NCBI RefSeq assembly: GCF_005502745.1
Contig: NZ_SCNL01000001.1
Coordinates: 186,001-250,000, forward strand
From: Sphingomonas sp. 3P27F8
GTDB lineage: Bacteria; Pseudomonadota; Alphaproteobacteria; Sphingomonadales; Sphingomonadaceae
DNA: 64,000 bases
Direction of reading: 5' to 3'
Below are positions 1-10,222 of this stretch, one piece after another. The position numbers were made by a program, and so were the translations under genes. How positions within the stretch are numbered: the stretch's first letter is position 1; each line of letters begins with the position of its first letter. Under the pieces are notes generated by a model, which searched no databases, was not told the DNA's origin, and saw nothing but the letters and a program-made list of their open reading frames with translations.

Positions 1-1
1 G

Positions 2-1240
2 GTCGGCTATGTCTGCGTCTCGCTGTTCGTCACCGGGCCGTTGCGCGACCGGATCGAGGACAAGTTCGAGCGCGGCGCGGCGAGCAACGCGCTGCTCGTC
101 GAAAGCGTGGGCGGTATCCAGACGATCAAGGCGTCCGCCGTCGAGCCGCAGTGGCAGGACGGCTGGGAGCGCCAGCTTGCCGCATACAGCGCGTCGGCGC
201 TGCGCGTCATCAGCCTCTCGTCCACCGGCAGCCAGGCGGTGGAGCTGATCTCGAAGCTGGGCTTCGCGGCGATCCTGTTCTTCGGCGCGCAGCAGGTGAT
301 CGGCGGCGCGATGACGGTGGGCGCGCTGGTGGCGTTCAACATGTTCGCGCAGCGCGTGTCCGGCCCGGTGATCCGCATGTCGCAGATCTGGCAGGATTTC
401 CAGCAGGTCCGTATCTCGATCGAGCGGCTTGGCGATATCCTCAACCACCCGATCGAGCGCCAGTCGAACAGCAAGGTGGACATGCCGCCGATGCAGGGCA
501 CGATCACCTTCGAGAACACCCGCTTCCGCTACGCGCCGGATTCCCCTCCGGCGGTGGACGGCATCTCGCTGCACATCGGCGCGGGCCGCTCGATCGGCAT
601 CGTCGGCTCGTCCGGCTCGGGCAAGTCCACGCTGACCAAGCTGCTCCAGCGGCTTTACGTGCCGGAAAGCGGCCGCGTGATGGTGGACGGCATCGATCTG
701 GCGCAGGCGGACCCGACATGGCTGCGCCGCCACATCGGGGTCGTCCTGCAGGAGAATATCCTGTTCAACCGCTCGATCCGCGAGAATATCGCGCTCGCCA
801 ACCCCGCCATGCCGCTGGAGCGCGTGATGCGCGCCGCCGCGCTGGCCGGCGCGCATGAATTCATCCTTCAGCAGCCGCATGGCTACGACACGCCGATCGT
901 GGAGCGCGGCGCGAACCTGTCCGGCGGGCAGCGTCAGCGGATCGCGATCGCACGCGCGCTCATCACCGATCCGCGCATCCTGATCCTCGATGAAGCGACC
1001 TCCGCGCTGGACGCGGAGAGCGAGGAGATCATCCGCCACAATCTGAAGGCGATCGCGCAGGGCCGCACCGTCGTCATCATCGCGCATCGCCTGTCCGCGG
1101 TGCGCGAATGCGACGGGATCATCGCCATGGAGAAGGGCCGTATCGTCGAGGGCGGCACGCATGAGGAGCTGCTTCGGCTCGGCGGCCGCTACGCCGAACT
1201 TCACCGGCGACAGACCGGTATCAAGGATCTCGCCGCATGA
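2..1240 (+). CDS. Type I secretion ABC transporter, C-terminal part (partial at window edge)
   Basis: The reading frame is open from the left edge, so the N-terminus (probably a C39-like domain and the first membrane helices) lies outside the window. What remains, 412 residues, is the end of the membrane domain followed by a complete nucleotide-binding domain. The Walker A is GSSGSGKST, the signature is LSGGQRQRIAIARAL, the Walker B is ILILDEATSALD and the H-loop is AHRL. This is the order and spacing of HlyB/PrtD-type exporters that energise one-step secretion of RTX proteins. The stop overlaps the start of the HlyD-type adaptor gene (ATGA), and an RTX protein follows at 3073. The substrate assignment is inferred from this context. 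Confidence 0.9.
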   Translation, partial: VGYVCVSLFVTGPLRDRIEDKFERGAASNALLVESVGGIQTIKASAVEPQWQDGWERQLAAYSASALRVISLSSTGSQAVELISKLGFAAILFFGAQQVIGGAMTVGALVAFNMFAQRVSGPVIRMSQIWQDFQQVRISIERLGDILNHPIERQSNSKVDMPPMQGTITFENTRFRYAPDSPPAVDGISLHIGAGRSIGIVGSSGSGKSTLTKLLQRLYVPESGRVMVDGIDLAQADPTWLRRHIGVVLQENILFNRSIRENIALANPAMPLERVMRAAALAGAHEFILQQPHGYDTPIVERGANLSGGQRQRIAIARALITDPRILILDEATSALDAESEEIIRHNLKAIAQGRTVVIIAHRLSAVRECDGIIAMEKGRIVEGGTHEELLRLGGRYAELHRRQTGIKDLAA

Positions 1241-2631
1241 ACGCGCTCACCACCAACTGGTCGATCGTAAAGAGCGCGCTGGCCGAGGATCGGCAGCGCG
1301 AGGCCGAGCGGCTGCGCATCGACGACGCCGCTTTCCTGCCCGCCGCGCTCGAAGTGATCGAACGCCCGGTATCGCCCACCGCGCGCCTCACCGCGCGCGT
1401 GATGATGGCCGGTGTCGCATTCCTTGCCGGCTGGCTGGCACTGGGGCGGACCGACATCGTCGCCTCGGCGAGCGGGCGGATCGTTCCGAAGGGGGCGGTG
1501 CAGCTCGTGCAGCCGGCGGAGGCCGGCGTGGTCCGCCGCATCCTCGTCCACGATGGCGATCATGTGAAAAAGGGCCAGCCGCTCGTCCTGCTCGATCCCA
1601 CCGTATCGGGTGCTGAAGCGGCGCAGGCGGCCAAGGCATTCGAGACGGTGGCGTTCGAGGTCGCGCGCACCCAGGCGGTGATCGACGCGCTGGATGGCAA
1701 GCCGCTCGTCATAATCCCCCCGGCCGGGGCGGATGCGCACACGATCGCCGCGCAGGAGGCGCTGGCGCGCGCGCGGCTCGCCGATGTACGCGCCACGATT
1801 GCCGCGAACGTGGCGGGTGGCGGTGTCGCCAGCGCCGATATCGCCAGCGCGCGGGCCGAGGTCGCCAAGCTCGACAAGTCACTGCCGCTGCTCGATCAGC
1901 AGATCGCGGCGAACGAGCAATTGCTCGAAAAGGGCTTCGTCTCGCGCCTCAAGGTGCTGGAGATGCGGCGCCAGCGGATCATGGAATCCGGCAGTCGCGA
2001 TGCCGCGCGGGAGGCGATCCGTCGCGCTTCGGCCCAGGCGGGCGGCGCGGCCTCCACCCTCGCCAAATCCCGTGCCGACGCGCGCGCCGAGCTTTACGAG
2101 CAGCTCGTGAAGGCGACATCGGACATGCGGTTGCGGCAGCAGGAAATGGTCAAGGCGAAGCAGCGTTCCGGCTTCCAGGCATTGCGCGCGCCGGTCGACG
2201 GCACGGTTGGCCAGCTTTCGCTCCACACCGAGGGCGGGGTGGTCGAGGCCGCCAAGCCGATCATGACGATCGTGCCGACCGGGGACAAGCTGGTGGCGGA
2301 GGTGAAGCTGCTCAACCGCGACGCCGGCTTCGTCCAGCCGGGCCAGAAGGTGGCGCTGAAGCTGGATGCCTTCCCCTTCTCGCGCTACGGCACCTTGCCC
2401 GGCCATGTCGTCAGTGTCAGCCCGGATGCGGTGGACGACGAGAAGCTCGGCACGGTCTATATCGTCCGCATCGCGCTGGCGCGCACCACGGTCGATCGCG
2501 GCGACCGGGTGACGGCGCTGGTGCCAGGCATGACGGCGACCGCCGATATCGTCACCGGCAACCGCAGCTATCTGAGCTATCTCACCAGCCCGATCGAGGA
2601 AGCGCGGGGGAGCGCGCTCAAGGAACGGTAG
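1237..2631 (+). CDS. HlyD-family type I secretion membrane fusion protein
   Basis: The product is a 464-residue periplasmic adaptor that links an inner-membrane ABC exporter to an outer-membrane TolC-like channel. It has a short cytoplasmic N-terminus, one membrane helix near residues 50-70, and a first biotinyl-lipoyl half (VRRILVHDGDHVKKGQPLVLLD). A long Ala/Arg-rich alpha-helical hairpin follows, then the second lipoyl half (LRAPVDGTVGQL) and a beta-barrel ending in a PGMTATADIVTG motif typical of HlyD/PrtE proteins. It overlaps the upstream ABC gene by four bases, so the two are probably translationally coupled. No TolC homologue is visible in the window. Confidence 0.9.
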   Translation: MNALTTNWSIVKSALAEDRQREAERLRIDDAAFLPAALEVIERPVSPTARLTARVMMAGVAFLAGWLALGRTDIVASASGRIVPKGAVQLVQPAEAGVVRRILVHDGDHVKKGQPLVLLDPTVSGAEAAQAAKAFETVAFEVARTQAVIDALDGKPLVIIPPAGADAHTIAAQEALARARLADVRATIAANVAGGGVASADIASARAEVAKLDKSLPLLDQQIAANEQLLEKGFVSRLKVLEMRRQRIMESGSRDAAREAIRRASAQAGGAASTLAKSRADARAELYEQLVKATSDMRLRQQEMVKAKQRSGFQALRAPVDGTVGQLSLHTEGGVVEAAKPIMTIVPTGDKLVAEVKLLNRDAGFVQPGQKVALKLDAFPFSRYGTLPGHVVSVSPDAVDDEKLGTVYIVRIALARTTVDRGDRVTALVPGMTATADIVTGNRSYLSYLTSPIEEARGSALKER

Positions 2632-2667
2632 GCCGGGCCGGCGGGTCGCGCGGGGCGCGGGCGTGTT

Positions 2668-2976
2668 TCACTTCGGATGGAAATGGGCCACCCGCGCCGC
2701 CACCAGCGCGCGTTCGATCGCGGGGTCGAAATCGGCGCCCCGCTGGCGCAACATGTCGATCCACGGCAGCGTTTCCGCCTCGGCCAGCCGGCGGCGCAAC
2801 AGATCGGCGACGCTGCCGATCCGCCGCGCGGGCACGCCTGCGACGATCGAATCCGGCGGCACGTCCTTCGTCACCACCGCCCCGGCCGCGACGATCGCAT
2901 CGGGCCCGATCGTCACGCCCGGCATCACGACGGGCGGCACACCCGCACGGGCGGCCCACGCCCCTGCCGCTGCAAA
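2668..2976 (-). pseudogene. 5'-truncated hexapeptide-repeat acyltransferase remnant
   Basis: The open frame begins just after an in-frame TAG at 2977-2979. It encodes only the last one and a half turns of a left-handed beta-helix ([20 protein letters not shown]), followed by the family's usual [15 protein letters not shown] ending and a C-terminal helix. Acyltransferases of this class, found in sugar and capsule loci, normally have 170-220 residues and a catalytic His well upstream, which is absent here. The only usable start is GTG at 2938-2940, giving 90 residues. I read this as the tail of a gene cut off at its 5' end, probably left when the secretion and RTX genes were joined. A short functional protein is unlikely. 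Confidence 0.65.
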
Positions 2977-3072
2977 CTAAAGATCGGTAATCGCAGGGTT
3001 AACCACGCACATAGAGGAAGGATCAGGACGAATCTGACAATCTTGGCCCGCTAGAAAAGGGGTCTTCTTTCC

Positions 3073-5691
3073 ATGGCGACGAACACTTCCGTCGGAATCA
3101 ATCTTTCTCCCGTCAATTACTGGAGCACCGAATACCCCTTCATCGACCGGATGAAGACTGCCGGTTCCTGGGGCGTGCAAGGGGGTTCGCTTGCATCGCT
3201 GACAGTGGACCAGAACGGATATCCGACCAAGCTTCCCGCCGGCGCCACGAGCGTCTCCACCATGGTCGCGCTCGATCCCGCCAGCGCGGGCACGAACAAG
3301 ACGTATGTGCTGTCGTACAGCGGCACCGCGACATTCCGCATTCCGGGCGCGACGATCGTCAGCTCGAAGCCGGGCGAGATCACGTTCACCGTTACCGGCG
3401 CGACACCGATGCAGACGGTGATGATCACCAGCATCGACGGCAACAATCCGCTGACGGCGATGCATATCGTTCGCCAGGATCAGGTCGCGCTGTTCAACAA
3501 GGGTGAGTTGTTCAACCCCGATTTCGTGGCGAAGGTGTCGCAGTTCGGCACGCTGCGCTTCATGGACTGGGAACAGACCAACGCGACGACCACGACAAGC
3601 TGGTCGCAGCGGACGACGATGAACAGCTTCTCCTGGGCGACGACATCGAGCACCACCGGCGTGCCGATCGAGGCGATGGTGGCGCTCGCGAACGAATCGC
3701 ACACCAGCATGTGGCTGAACATCCCGACGCAGGCCGACGACAATTACGTCCGGCAGATGCTCACCTACGTGCGCGACAATCTCGATCCGTCGCTCAAGGT
3801 GAACGTCGAATATTCCAACGAGGTCTGGAACTGGAGCTTCCAGCAGTCGCGTTATGCCAATCAGATGGCCACCCAGCTCTGGGGCAGCGATCTCACCCGG
3901 CCGCCCCAGCAATATTACGGCTATCGCGCGGCGCAGGTCGCTTCGATCGCGAACAGCGTGTTCGGCGCCAGCGGTGCCGACCGGCTTCAGAACGTGCTCT
4001 CGACGCAGACCGCCAATCTCGGCCTGGAAAAATACATCCTCCAGGGGATCACGCGCGCCGGCGTGGGCGATGCCTCGACGCTGTTCAAGAATTACGCGGT
4101 CACCACCTATTTCGGCAGCGAATTGAGCGGCCAGAATGCCAGCGATCGCGCGATCATTCTGGGCTGGGCGAATGGCGGAACCGCCGGGATGGACGCCGCC
4201 TTCAACGAACTGCTCAATGGCGGAACGCTCACCGGCTGGGGCTCGCTGCCCTCGGTCATGGCGCAATGGGCGTATCAGGCCGGGGTCGCGAAAAAGAGCG
4301 GGCTCAATCTGGTCGCCTACGAAGGCGGGCTGGATCTGAACGCATCGAGCTTCGCGACCGCCGACCAACCCACGATCATGGCGTTCTTCGCGCGGCTGAA
4401 CGCCGATCCGCGGATGACGGACGTCTACAACAAGATGATCGCGGGCTTCTCTGCCGCAGGCGGCACGCTGCTGACGGCATACACCGATGCGCAGTCCGAT
4501 CGGCCGGGCGGATTGTTCGGAACGCTCAAGTCGATCTACGACAGTCCCTCGCCCTCATGGACCGCGCTCGTCCAGGCGCAGGCCGCGCTTTTGGCCGGGC
4601 AGGGCACGACACCGACCACGCCCGCGCCAACCAGCCCGATACCGACCACGCCCGCGCCGACAACCCCGGCGCCGGCCGTCCCCACGCCGGCCAATCCCAA
4701 TGCGGTGCAGGCGCCGCTGCCGAGCGCCCCGCTCGATACGAGCACGACGCTGGCCAATGTCACGCTGAATGCGAATACGCGCAATCTCACGTTCACCGGC
4801 ACCGGCGCGTTCGCCGCCACCGGCAACGATCGTGACAACGTCATCACCGGCGGAAACGGCGGCAACAAGCTGTATGGCGGCGCCGGCAACGACACGCTGG
4901 TCGGCGGCAACGGCAACGATTATCTCGACGGCGGCACCGGCGCGGATCGCATGGTCGGCGGCGCGGGCGACGACACCTATATCGTCGACAACGCGGGCGA
5001 CACGATTGTCGAGCAGGCCGGCGGCGGCAACGATACGGTGGTGAGTTCGATCAGCTACACGCTCACCGCGAACGTGGAGAATTTGAAGCTGACCGGCACC
5101 GCCGCCATCAACGGCACCGGGAACGAGCTTAATAACATCATCACCGGGAATGCGGGCAACAACGTCCTGTCGGGCGGCGCGGGCAACGATCAACTCTTCG
5201 GCGGCGACGGCGACGATTATCTCGATGCCGGCGACGGCAACGATGTGCTCGATGGCGGCAACGGCAACGACACGCTGGTCGGTGGCGCCGGTAATGACAT
5301 CCTGTTGGGCGGCGCCGGCAACGACATCCTGATCGCCGGCACCGGCAAGGATTCGCTGACCGGCGGCGCGGGCGCGGATCGGTTCGTGTTCGCGCCCGGG
5401 GACCTCGGCAACTCGATCACCAATACCGATGTCATTCTGGATTTCAGCCGGGCCGAGGGCGACAAGATCGATCTGTCCGCATTCGACGCGAACACGAAGA
5501 CGGCGCAGAAAGATGCCTTCACCTTCATCGGCAGCAAGGGCTTCACCAAGCAGGCCGGTCAGCTGCGGGTCGATTCGGTCGGCGGCTACTGGAACGTGAT
5601 GGGCGACACCAACGGCGATGGCGTCGCGGATTTCGTCCTCAACGTGAAGGCGACCGGGCCGTTGATCCAGTCCGATTTCATCTTCGGCTGA
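3073..5691 (+). CDS. Large RTX protein with a glycosidase-like N-terminal domain, probable type I secretion substrate
   Basis: The product has 872 residues and no Sec signal peptide. Residues 1-510 form a domain related to proteins often annotated as cellulose-binding. It contains [10 protein letters not shown] with Glu at residue 250 preceded by Asn, and VAYEGG with Glu at 417. These resemble the acid/base (Asn-Glu) and nucleophile positions of clan GH-A glycosidases, but the enzymatic role is an inference. A Pro/Thr-rich linker covers about 512-545. Residues 590-770 hold many calcium-binding nonapeptides of the GGxGxDxL type ([16 protein letters not shown]). A final 90-residue region ([17 protein letters not shown]) is typical of type I secretion C-termini. 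The adjacent ABC and HlyD genes make it their likely cargo. The start is supported by the conserved opening residues. Confidence 0.8.
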   Translation: MATNTSVGINLSPVNYWSTEYPFIDRMKTAGSWGVQGGSLASLTVDQNGYPTKLPAGATSVSTMVALDPASAGTNKTYVLSYSGTATFRIPGATIVSSKPGEITFTVTGATPMQTVMITSIDGNNPLTAMHIVRQDQVALFNKGELFNPDFVAKVSQFGTLRFMDWEQTNATTTTSWSQRTTMNSFSWATTSSTTGVPIEAMVALANESHTSMWLNIPTQADDNYVRQMLTYVRDNLDPSLKVNVEYSNEVWNWSFQQSRYANQMATQLWGSDLTRPPQQYYGYRAAQVASIANSVFGASGADRLQNVLSTQTANLGLEKYILQGITRAGVGDASTLFKNYAVTTYFGSELSGQNASDRAIILGWANGGTAGMDAAFNELLNGGTLTGWGSLPSVMAQWAYQAGVAKKSGLNLVAYEGGLDLNASSFATADQPTIMAFFARLNADPRMTDVYNKMIAGFSAAGGTLLTAYTDAQSDRPGGLFGTLKSIYDSPSPSWTALVQAQAALLAGQGTTPTTPAPTSPIPTTPAPTTPAPAVPTPANPNAVQAPLPSAPLDTSTTLANVTLNANTRNLTFTGTGAFAATGNDRDNVITGGNGGNKLYGGAGNDTLVGGNGNDYLDGGTGADRMVGGAGDDTYIVDNAGDTIVEQAGGGNDTVVSSISYTLTANVENLKLTGTAAINGTGNELNNIITGNAGNNVLSGGAGNDQLFGGDGDDYLDAGDGNDVLDGGNGNDTLVGGAGNDILLGGAGNDILIAGTGKDSLTGGAGADRFVFAPGDLGNSITNTDVILDFSRAEGDKIDLSAFDANTKTAQKDAFTFIGSKGFTKQAGQLRVDSVGGYWNVMGDTNGDGVADFVLNVKATGPLIQSDFIFG

Positions 5692-5733
5692 TCGATCGCG
5701 CAACGGCCGCGGCGTCCCACGGCGTCGCGGCCG

Positions 5734-5973
5734 TCATGCCGACATGTTCGGCCGCAGCACCAGCATGATATAGGCGATCACCGCCACCAGCCCGGCGATC
5801 GCTAGCGCGATATAGCCTTCGTTGCCGATATAGTTGACGACGGCGCACCCGATCGCGGGCGGGGCATAATGCCACAATTTGTCGACCGGCTTTTCCGCCG
5901 CCGAGCGATGCAGCATCAGCACGACCAGGCCGGTGAACACCATCAGGGTCAGCCAGTCGAAAGGTGTCTGCAT
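5734..5973 (-). CDS. Small two-helix membrane protein resembling XrtV sorting-system accessory proteins
   Basis: The product has 79 residues. The opening MQTPFDWLTLMVF, a first membrane segment at about 8-22, the short loop HRSAAEKPVDKLWHYAPPA, and a second hydrophobic stretch from about 55 to 75 match the small accessory proteins that sphingomonads carry with the XrtV exosortase. Exosortases cleave and anchor PEP-CTERM proteins at the cell surface, and two such substrates are encoded elsewhere in this window. No exosortase gene is visible nearby. The family call rests on recollection of the N-terminal motif and length and should be treated as moderate. The gene is convergent with the RTX gene. 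Confidence 0.6.
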   Translation of the reverse strand: MQTPFDWLTLMVFTGLVVLMLHRSAAEKPVDKLWHYAPPAIGCAVVNYIGNEGYIALAIAGLVAVIAYIMLVLRPNMSA

Positions 5974-6202
5974 CGGGCGCTAGGGCCTTGGCCGCGCCGC
6001 GGCCGGGCGGATGCGGCACATCGCGTGACGTTGCCCCGCCGATATGACGACTATCGCCCTCACCCCGCTATGGAAATGAACCACGAGGCCTGCCCTCCCC
6101 CTATCGACCGTAGGCCGCCCCGATGGGATAGCAGACCTCGCGCGCGCCTGTCCATCGCACCCGCCAGGGCGATAATTGCCCGGATCGGTTGCAATCGTCC
6201 CG

Positions 6203-8116
6203 TCAGGGGACGAGCCGCCGCACGATCAGTTCGGCCGCCTCCTCCGCCGACATCGCGCTCGTGTCGATGCGGATCTCGGGATCCTGGGGTGCCTCATACG
6301 GCGAATCGATGCCGGTGAAATTCTTCAGCGCCCCGCTGCGCGCCTTGGCGTAAAGGCCTTTCACGTCGCGCGATTCCGCGTCTGCCAGCGACGTATCGAT
6401 ATGCACCTCGATAAATTCGCCCGGCTGCATCATCCGCCGCACCATCTCGCGCTCGGCGCGGAACGGGGAGATGAAGGCGGTGATGACGATCACCCCGGCA
6501 TCGGTCATCAGCCGCGCCACCTCGCCCACGCGGCGGATGTTCTCCACGCGATCGGCGTCGGTGAAGCCGAGATCCTTGTTCAGCCCGTGGCGCACATTGT
6601 CGCCATCGAGCAGGAAGGTGTGGCGGTTCATCCGCACCAGCTTCTTCTCGACCAGATTGGCGATCGTCGATTTGCCCGCGCCGGAAAGGCCGGTGAACCA
6701 CAAGACCGCCGGCTTCTGGTTCTTGAGGTCGGCGCGCACCTCGCGCGTCACGTCGGTCGGCTGCCAGTGGACGTTCTGCGCGCGGCGCAGCGCGAAGTGC
6801 AGCATGCCGGCGGCGACGGTCGCGTTGGTCAGCTTGTCGATCAGCACGAATCCGCCGAGCTGGCGGTTCTCCGCATAGGGTTCGAACACGATCGGCCGGT
6901 CGGTCGAAAGGTTCGCCACGCCGATCGCGTTCAGGTCCAGCGTCTTGGCCGCGAGATGTTCCAGCGTGTTGACGTTGACCTGGTATTTCGGCGCCTGGAC
7001 GGTCGCGCTCACGGTCTGCGTCGCCAGCTTCAGCCAGTAGGAGCGGCCGGGCAGCATCTCCTCCTCGGCCATCCACACGATCGTCGCCTCGAACTGGTCG
7101 GCCACCTGCGACGGCGCGTCGGCGGCGGCTATTACATCTCCTCGCGAACAATCCACCTCCCCCGTGAGCGTGAGCGTGACCGACTGGCCCGCCACCGCTC
7201 CATCGAGATCGCCGTCCATCGTCACAATCCGCGCGACGTTTGAGGTTCTGCCCGAGGGCAGCACGCGGATCGCATCGCCCGGCTTCAACCGCCCGCTCGC
7301 GACAAGCCCGGCGAAACCGCGAAAATCGAGGTTAGGCCGGTTGACCCACTGCACCGGCAGACGAAACGGCTGTTCCTGATCCGCCTCCGCGTCAAGCGGC
7401 ACATTTTCCAGATGCTCGATCAGTGTCGGCCCGCGATACCAGGGGGTGTGCGGGGAAAGCGAGGCAATATTGTCGCCCTTGAATCCGGAGATCGGGATAG
7501 CGCTGAAATCCGCGATCCCGATCGAGCGCGCGAACGCCGCATAGTTCGCCACGATCCGGTCGAAAACGCCCTGCTCGTAACTGACCAGGTCCATCTTGTT
7601 GACTGCCAGCACCACGTTGCGGATGCCGATCAGGTGCGCAAGATAACTGTGCCGGCGCGTCTGCGTCAGCACCCCCTTGCGCGCATCGATCAGGATCACG
7701 GCGAGATCGGCGGTGGACGCGCCGGTGACCATATTGCGGGTATATTGCTCGTGCCCCGGCGTGTCGGCGACGATGAACTTGCGCTTCTCGGTCGCAAAGA
7801 AGCGATAGGCGACGTCGATCGTGATCCCCTGTTCGCGCTCGGCGGCGAGTCCGTCCACCAGCAGCGCAAAGTCAATCTCCTGCCCCTGGGTGCCGACTTT
7901 CTTCGAATCAGCCTCCAGCGCAGCGAGTTGATCCTCGAAAATCATCTTGGAATCGTACAGCAGTCGCCCGATCAGCGTGGATTTGCCATCGTCGACTGAG
8001 CCGCAGGTTATAAACCGCAGCAATGACTTGTGCTGATGTCGATCGAGATAGGCATCGATATCCTCTGCGATCAGCGCGTCCGTGTGATAGGCGCTGTCGG
8101 GCGCGGTCGCGTTCAT
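6203..8116 (-). CDS. cysNC: Bifunctional sulfate adenylyltransferase subunit 1 / adenylylsulfate kinase
   Basis: The 637-residue product is a fusion of CysN (about residues 1-450) and CysC (about 455-637). The CysN half has the GTPase motifs [17 protein letters not shown] and NKMD, with an elongation-factor-like beta-barrel after them. The CysC half has the P-loop GLSGAGKST and the [10 protein letters not shown] segment of APS kinases. With CysD it makes adenosine 5'-phosphosulfate from sulfate and ATP, driven by GTP, and then phosphorylates it to PAPS. Its ATG overlaps the last base of cysD, so the two are one transcription unit. The fused form is common in alphaproteobacteria and often also serves sulfation. 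Confidence 0.95.
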   Translation of the reverse strand: MNATAPDSAYHTDALIAEDIDAYLDRHQHKSLLRFITCGSVDDGKSTLIGRLLYDSKMIFEDQLAALEADSKKVGTQGQEIDFALLVDGLAAEREQGITIDVAYRFFATEKRKFIVADTPGHEQYTRNMVTGASTADLAVILIDARKGVLTQTRRHSYLAHLIGIRNVVLAVNKMDLVSYEQGVFDRIVANYAAFARSIGIADFSAIPISGFKGDNIASLSPHTPWYRGPTLIEHLENVPLDAEADQEQPFRLPVQWVNRPNLDFRGFAGLVASGRLKPGDAIRVLPSGRTSNVARIVTMDGDLDGAVAGQSVTLTLTGEVDCSRGDVIAAADAPSQVADQFEATIVWMAEEEMLPGRSYWLKLATQTVSATVQAPKYQVNVNTLEHLAAKTLDLNAIGVANLSTDRPIVFEPYAENRQLGGFVLIDKLTNATVAAGMLHFALRRAQNVHWQPTDVTREVRADLKNQKPAVLWFTGLSGAGKSTIANLVEKKLVRMNRHTFLLDGDNVRHGLNKDLGFTDADRVENIRRVGEVARLMTDAGVIVITAFISPFRAEREMVRRMMQPGEFIEVHIDTSLADAESRDVKGLYAKARSGALKNFTGIDSPYEAPQDPEIRIDTSAMSAEEAAELIVRRLVP

Positions 8117-9030
8117 CAGAAATATCCGTCCTGCTTCTTTTTTTCCATGCTGGCCGATCCCGCGTCGCGATCGATCGCGCGCCCCTGCCGTTCGCTGGTT
8201 GTGGTGAGCAGCATCTCCTGGATAACCTCGGCCAGCGTCGCGGCCTCGCTCTCCACCGCTCCGGTAAGCGGATAGCAGCCCAGGGTGCGGAAACGGATCG
8301 AGCGCTCGACCGGAATTTCGCCCTCGGCCAGCGGGAAGCGGTCGTCATCGACCATCAGCAGCATCCCGTCGCGCTCCACCGTGGGGCGCGGCGCGGCGAA
8401 ATAGAGCGGAACGATCGGCACATCGTTTATCTGGATATATTGCCAGATATCCAGCTCGGTCCAATTGCTGATTGGAAAGACCCGAATGCTTTCGCCCTTC
8501 GCCTTTTTTGTATTGTAGAGGTTCCACAATTCCGGTCGCTGGTTCTTCGGGTCCCAGCGATGGCTGGCCGAGCGAAAGCTGAATACGCGCTCTTTCGCAC
8601 GGCTCTTTTCCTCGTCGCGCCGTGCGCCGCCAAATGCCGCGTCGAAACCATACTTGTCGAGCGCCTGCTTCAGGCCCTCGGTCTTCCACATATCGGTATG
8701 GAGCGCGCCGTGATCGAACGGGTTGATTCCTCTCGCTTCCGCTTCGGGATTGCGGTGAACGAGCAGTTCCATCCCGCTCTCGCGCGCCATGCGGTCGCGC
8801 AGGTCGTACATCGCCTTGAACTTCCATGTCGTATCGACATGCAGCAGCGGAAACGGCGGCGGCGCGGGATAGAAGGCTTTCCGCGCCAGATGCAGCATCA
8901 CCGCGCTATCCTTGCCGACCGAATAGAGCATGACCGGCTTCTCGCACTCGGCCACCACCTCACGGATGATATGAATCGATTCGGCTTCGAGCCGCTCGAG
9001 GTGGGTGAGTGTCATCGCGCCGGTCGTCAT
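8116..9030 (-). CDS. cysD: Sulfate adenylyltransferase subunit 2
   Basis: This is the ATP pyrophosphatase-type catalytic subunit of ATP sulfurylase. It shows the PP-loop [13 protein letters not shown], the [16 protein letters not shown] segment and the ending typical of CysD. The start is placed at the ATG at 9030 ([21 protein letters not shown]), because CysD homologues begin close to [14 protein letters not shown]. An in-frame start at 9090 would overlap the divergent regulator and add a low-complexity extension. A second ATG at 9015 is also possible. The gene lies directly upstream of cysNC. A stretch near 8440-8540 is visibly less GC-rich than the rest of the gene, without any break in the frame. 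Confidence 0.93.
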   Translation of the reverse strand: MTTGAMTLTHLERLEAESIHIIREVVAECEKPVMLYSVGKDSAVMLHLARKAFYPAPPPFPLLHVDTTWKFKAMYDLRDRMARESGMELLVHRNPEAEARGINPFDHGALHTDMWKTEGLKQALDKYGFDAAFGGARRDEEKSRAKERVFSFRSASHRWDPKNQRPELWNLYNTKKAKGESIRVFPISNWTELDIWQYIQINDVPIVPLYFAAPRPTVERDGMLLMVDDDRFPLAEGEIPVERSIRFRTLGCYPLTGAVESEAATLAEVIQEMLLTTTSERQGRAIDRDAGSASMEKKKQDGYF

Positions 9031-9064
9031 CGCCGCCATTTGTGAGGCTGGCTTTCGCGCGCCA

Positions 9065-9080
9065 CCTCCCATATGGGAGG
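9065..9080. promoter_or_regulatory. Perfect 16-bp palindrome between cysD and the LuxR-type gene
   Basis: CCTCCCATATGGGAGG is its own reverse complement. It lies in the 53-bp gap between the divergent starts at 9030 and 9084, and its right arm supplies the ribosome-binding GGGAGG of the regulator gene. The position suits an operator controlling one or both genes, possibly through autoregulation. No binding has been shown. Confidence 0.45.
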
Positions 9081-9083
9081 GCA

Positions 9084-10049
9084 ATGGCATTCAGCCGCAT
9101 CGACGAAACCGATCTGTTGCTGCCGCTCCATGAAGCGGCACGGGAGGCGCCACGCTGGCGGACGTTTCTCGCGCGCCTTCGCCAACGCACCCGCGCCGAC
9201 TCCGCGCACCTGCTAACCAGTCCGTTCGGTGCCGCCCTTCCCGCACCCTTCAACGACATCACACCCGAACGCCTCCGCCCGAACCGCGTCTACGCCGCGG
9301 CAGAACTGGGCGAGCGCGCAGCGGGGGACGGGCGGATCATCCGCGTGACCGAACCCAGCGGCGCCGGTGCGGTGCTCGCCATCATCGGCGTCGCGCGCGT
9401 ATTCACCGCCGCCGATAGCGCGCTGCTGTCGGCGCTGGGCCCCCACCTCGCCGTCGCGCTGACCGGGATGGTCGCGATCGACGGGTTGCGCGCGCGTCTC
9501 GACCTCGCAGAGGACATTGTGGCGCGAACCGGCACGGGCCGGATCAGCTTCGATCGCGACGCGCGCGTGCTCCATTTCGACCCCATCGCGGAGCGGATCG
9601 TGCGCGCATCCACCGGGAATTCGCCCGCGATCGGCCAACGACTGCGCATCGGCGACCTCGAGGCCGAGCGCCTGCTCCCGCTAGCCGCCGCGACGTTTGC
9701 CGATAGCCCGGATAGCGCCCCGCGTACGCTCCGCCTTTCCGCCATGCCTGCTTGCAATATCCTGCTGGTTCCGGCGCGCCCCGCGATGGCGGCGCTGTTC
9801 CGGTCGCCGATCGCGACCGGCCCTCAGCGCCTGGCGGCGATCGAAGCAATCCACGGCCTGACACACAGCGAGGGGCGACTGGCCGCGGCGCTCGCCGATG
9901 GCGCCAGTATCGCGCAAGCGGCGGCCACCATCGGCCTGACGATCGAAACGGCTCGAAATTACTCCAAGCGAATCTATGCCAAAACCGGCGTGCGCGGTCA
10001 GGCAGAGCTCGTTCGCCTGCTGTGCACGGGCGTTTCCGCGCTGGCGTAA
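9084..10049 (+). CDS. LuxR-type helix-turn-helix transcriptional regulator
   Basis: The 321-residue product ends in a GerE/LuxR-type DNA-binding domain (about residues 255-315: [38 protein letters not shown] is split here only for description of its helices, with the recognition helix around [17 protein letters not shown]). The preceding 250 residues have no recognisable autoinducer domain; they look like a weakly conserved PAS/GAF-like sensor seen in sphingomonad regulators. The ATG at 9084 follows GGGAGG and is preferred to an upstream in-frame start at 9009, which would run through cysD. It is divergent from cysD, so control of sulfate assimilation is possible but unproven. Confidence 0.8.
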   Translation: MAFSRIDETDLLLPLHEAAREAPRWRTFLARLRQRTRADSAHLLTSPFGAALPAPFNDITPERLRPNRVYAAAELGERAAGDGRIIRVTEPSGAGAVLAIIGVARVFTAADSALLSALGPHLAVALTGMVAIDGLRARLDLAEDIVARTGTGRISFDRDARVLHFDPIAERIVRASTGNSPAIGQRLRIGDLEAERLLPLAAATFADSPDSAPRTLRLSAMPACNILLVPARPAMAALFRSPIATGPQRLAAIEAIHGLTHSEGRLAAALADGASIAQAAATIGLTIETARNYSKRIYAKTGVRGQAELVRLLCTGVSALA

Positions 10050-10222
10050 GCGGCGATCATCGTCGCTAAATGCCGGCCAGCGGTTGCAAGCTCCGCGAGC
10101 GCACCATAGGGCATGGCGATGCAGAACGGGTGCGGCACCTTCCGGCTCAGCCATGGTTCAGCCGCGGGGGTGTCCGTCCGCCGCATGGCTTGGTGTACAT
10201 TTGCCTCGCAGGAATATGTCAC

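Noticed and set aside
2977..4368. A 463-codon minus-strand frame opposite the RTX gene
   Set aside because: It is antisense to the conserved N-terminal domain, has no motif and shows shadow composition.
4605..4710. Pro/Thr repeats in the RTX gene considered as a DNA repeat array
   Set aside because: They are a short coding linker with varied units and not a CRISPR or satellite array.
4555..5703. A 382-codon minus-strand frame with Val/Ala-rich repeats
   Set aside because: The repeats are the reverse reading of the RTX nonapeptide repeats on the plus strand.
5974..6202. Gap between the XrtV-like gene and cysNC considered for a small RNA or tRNA
   Set aside because: I found no cloverleaf, no clear promoter and no U-tract hairpin; nothing supports a gene here.
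8440..8540. Low-GC stretch in cysD considered as a second mosaic patch
   Set aside because: It is only about 100 bp, encodes conserved CysD residues and shows a milder shift than the carboxylase patch.
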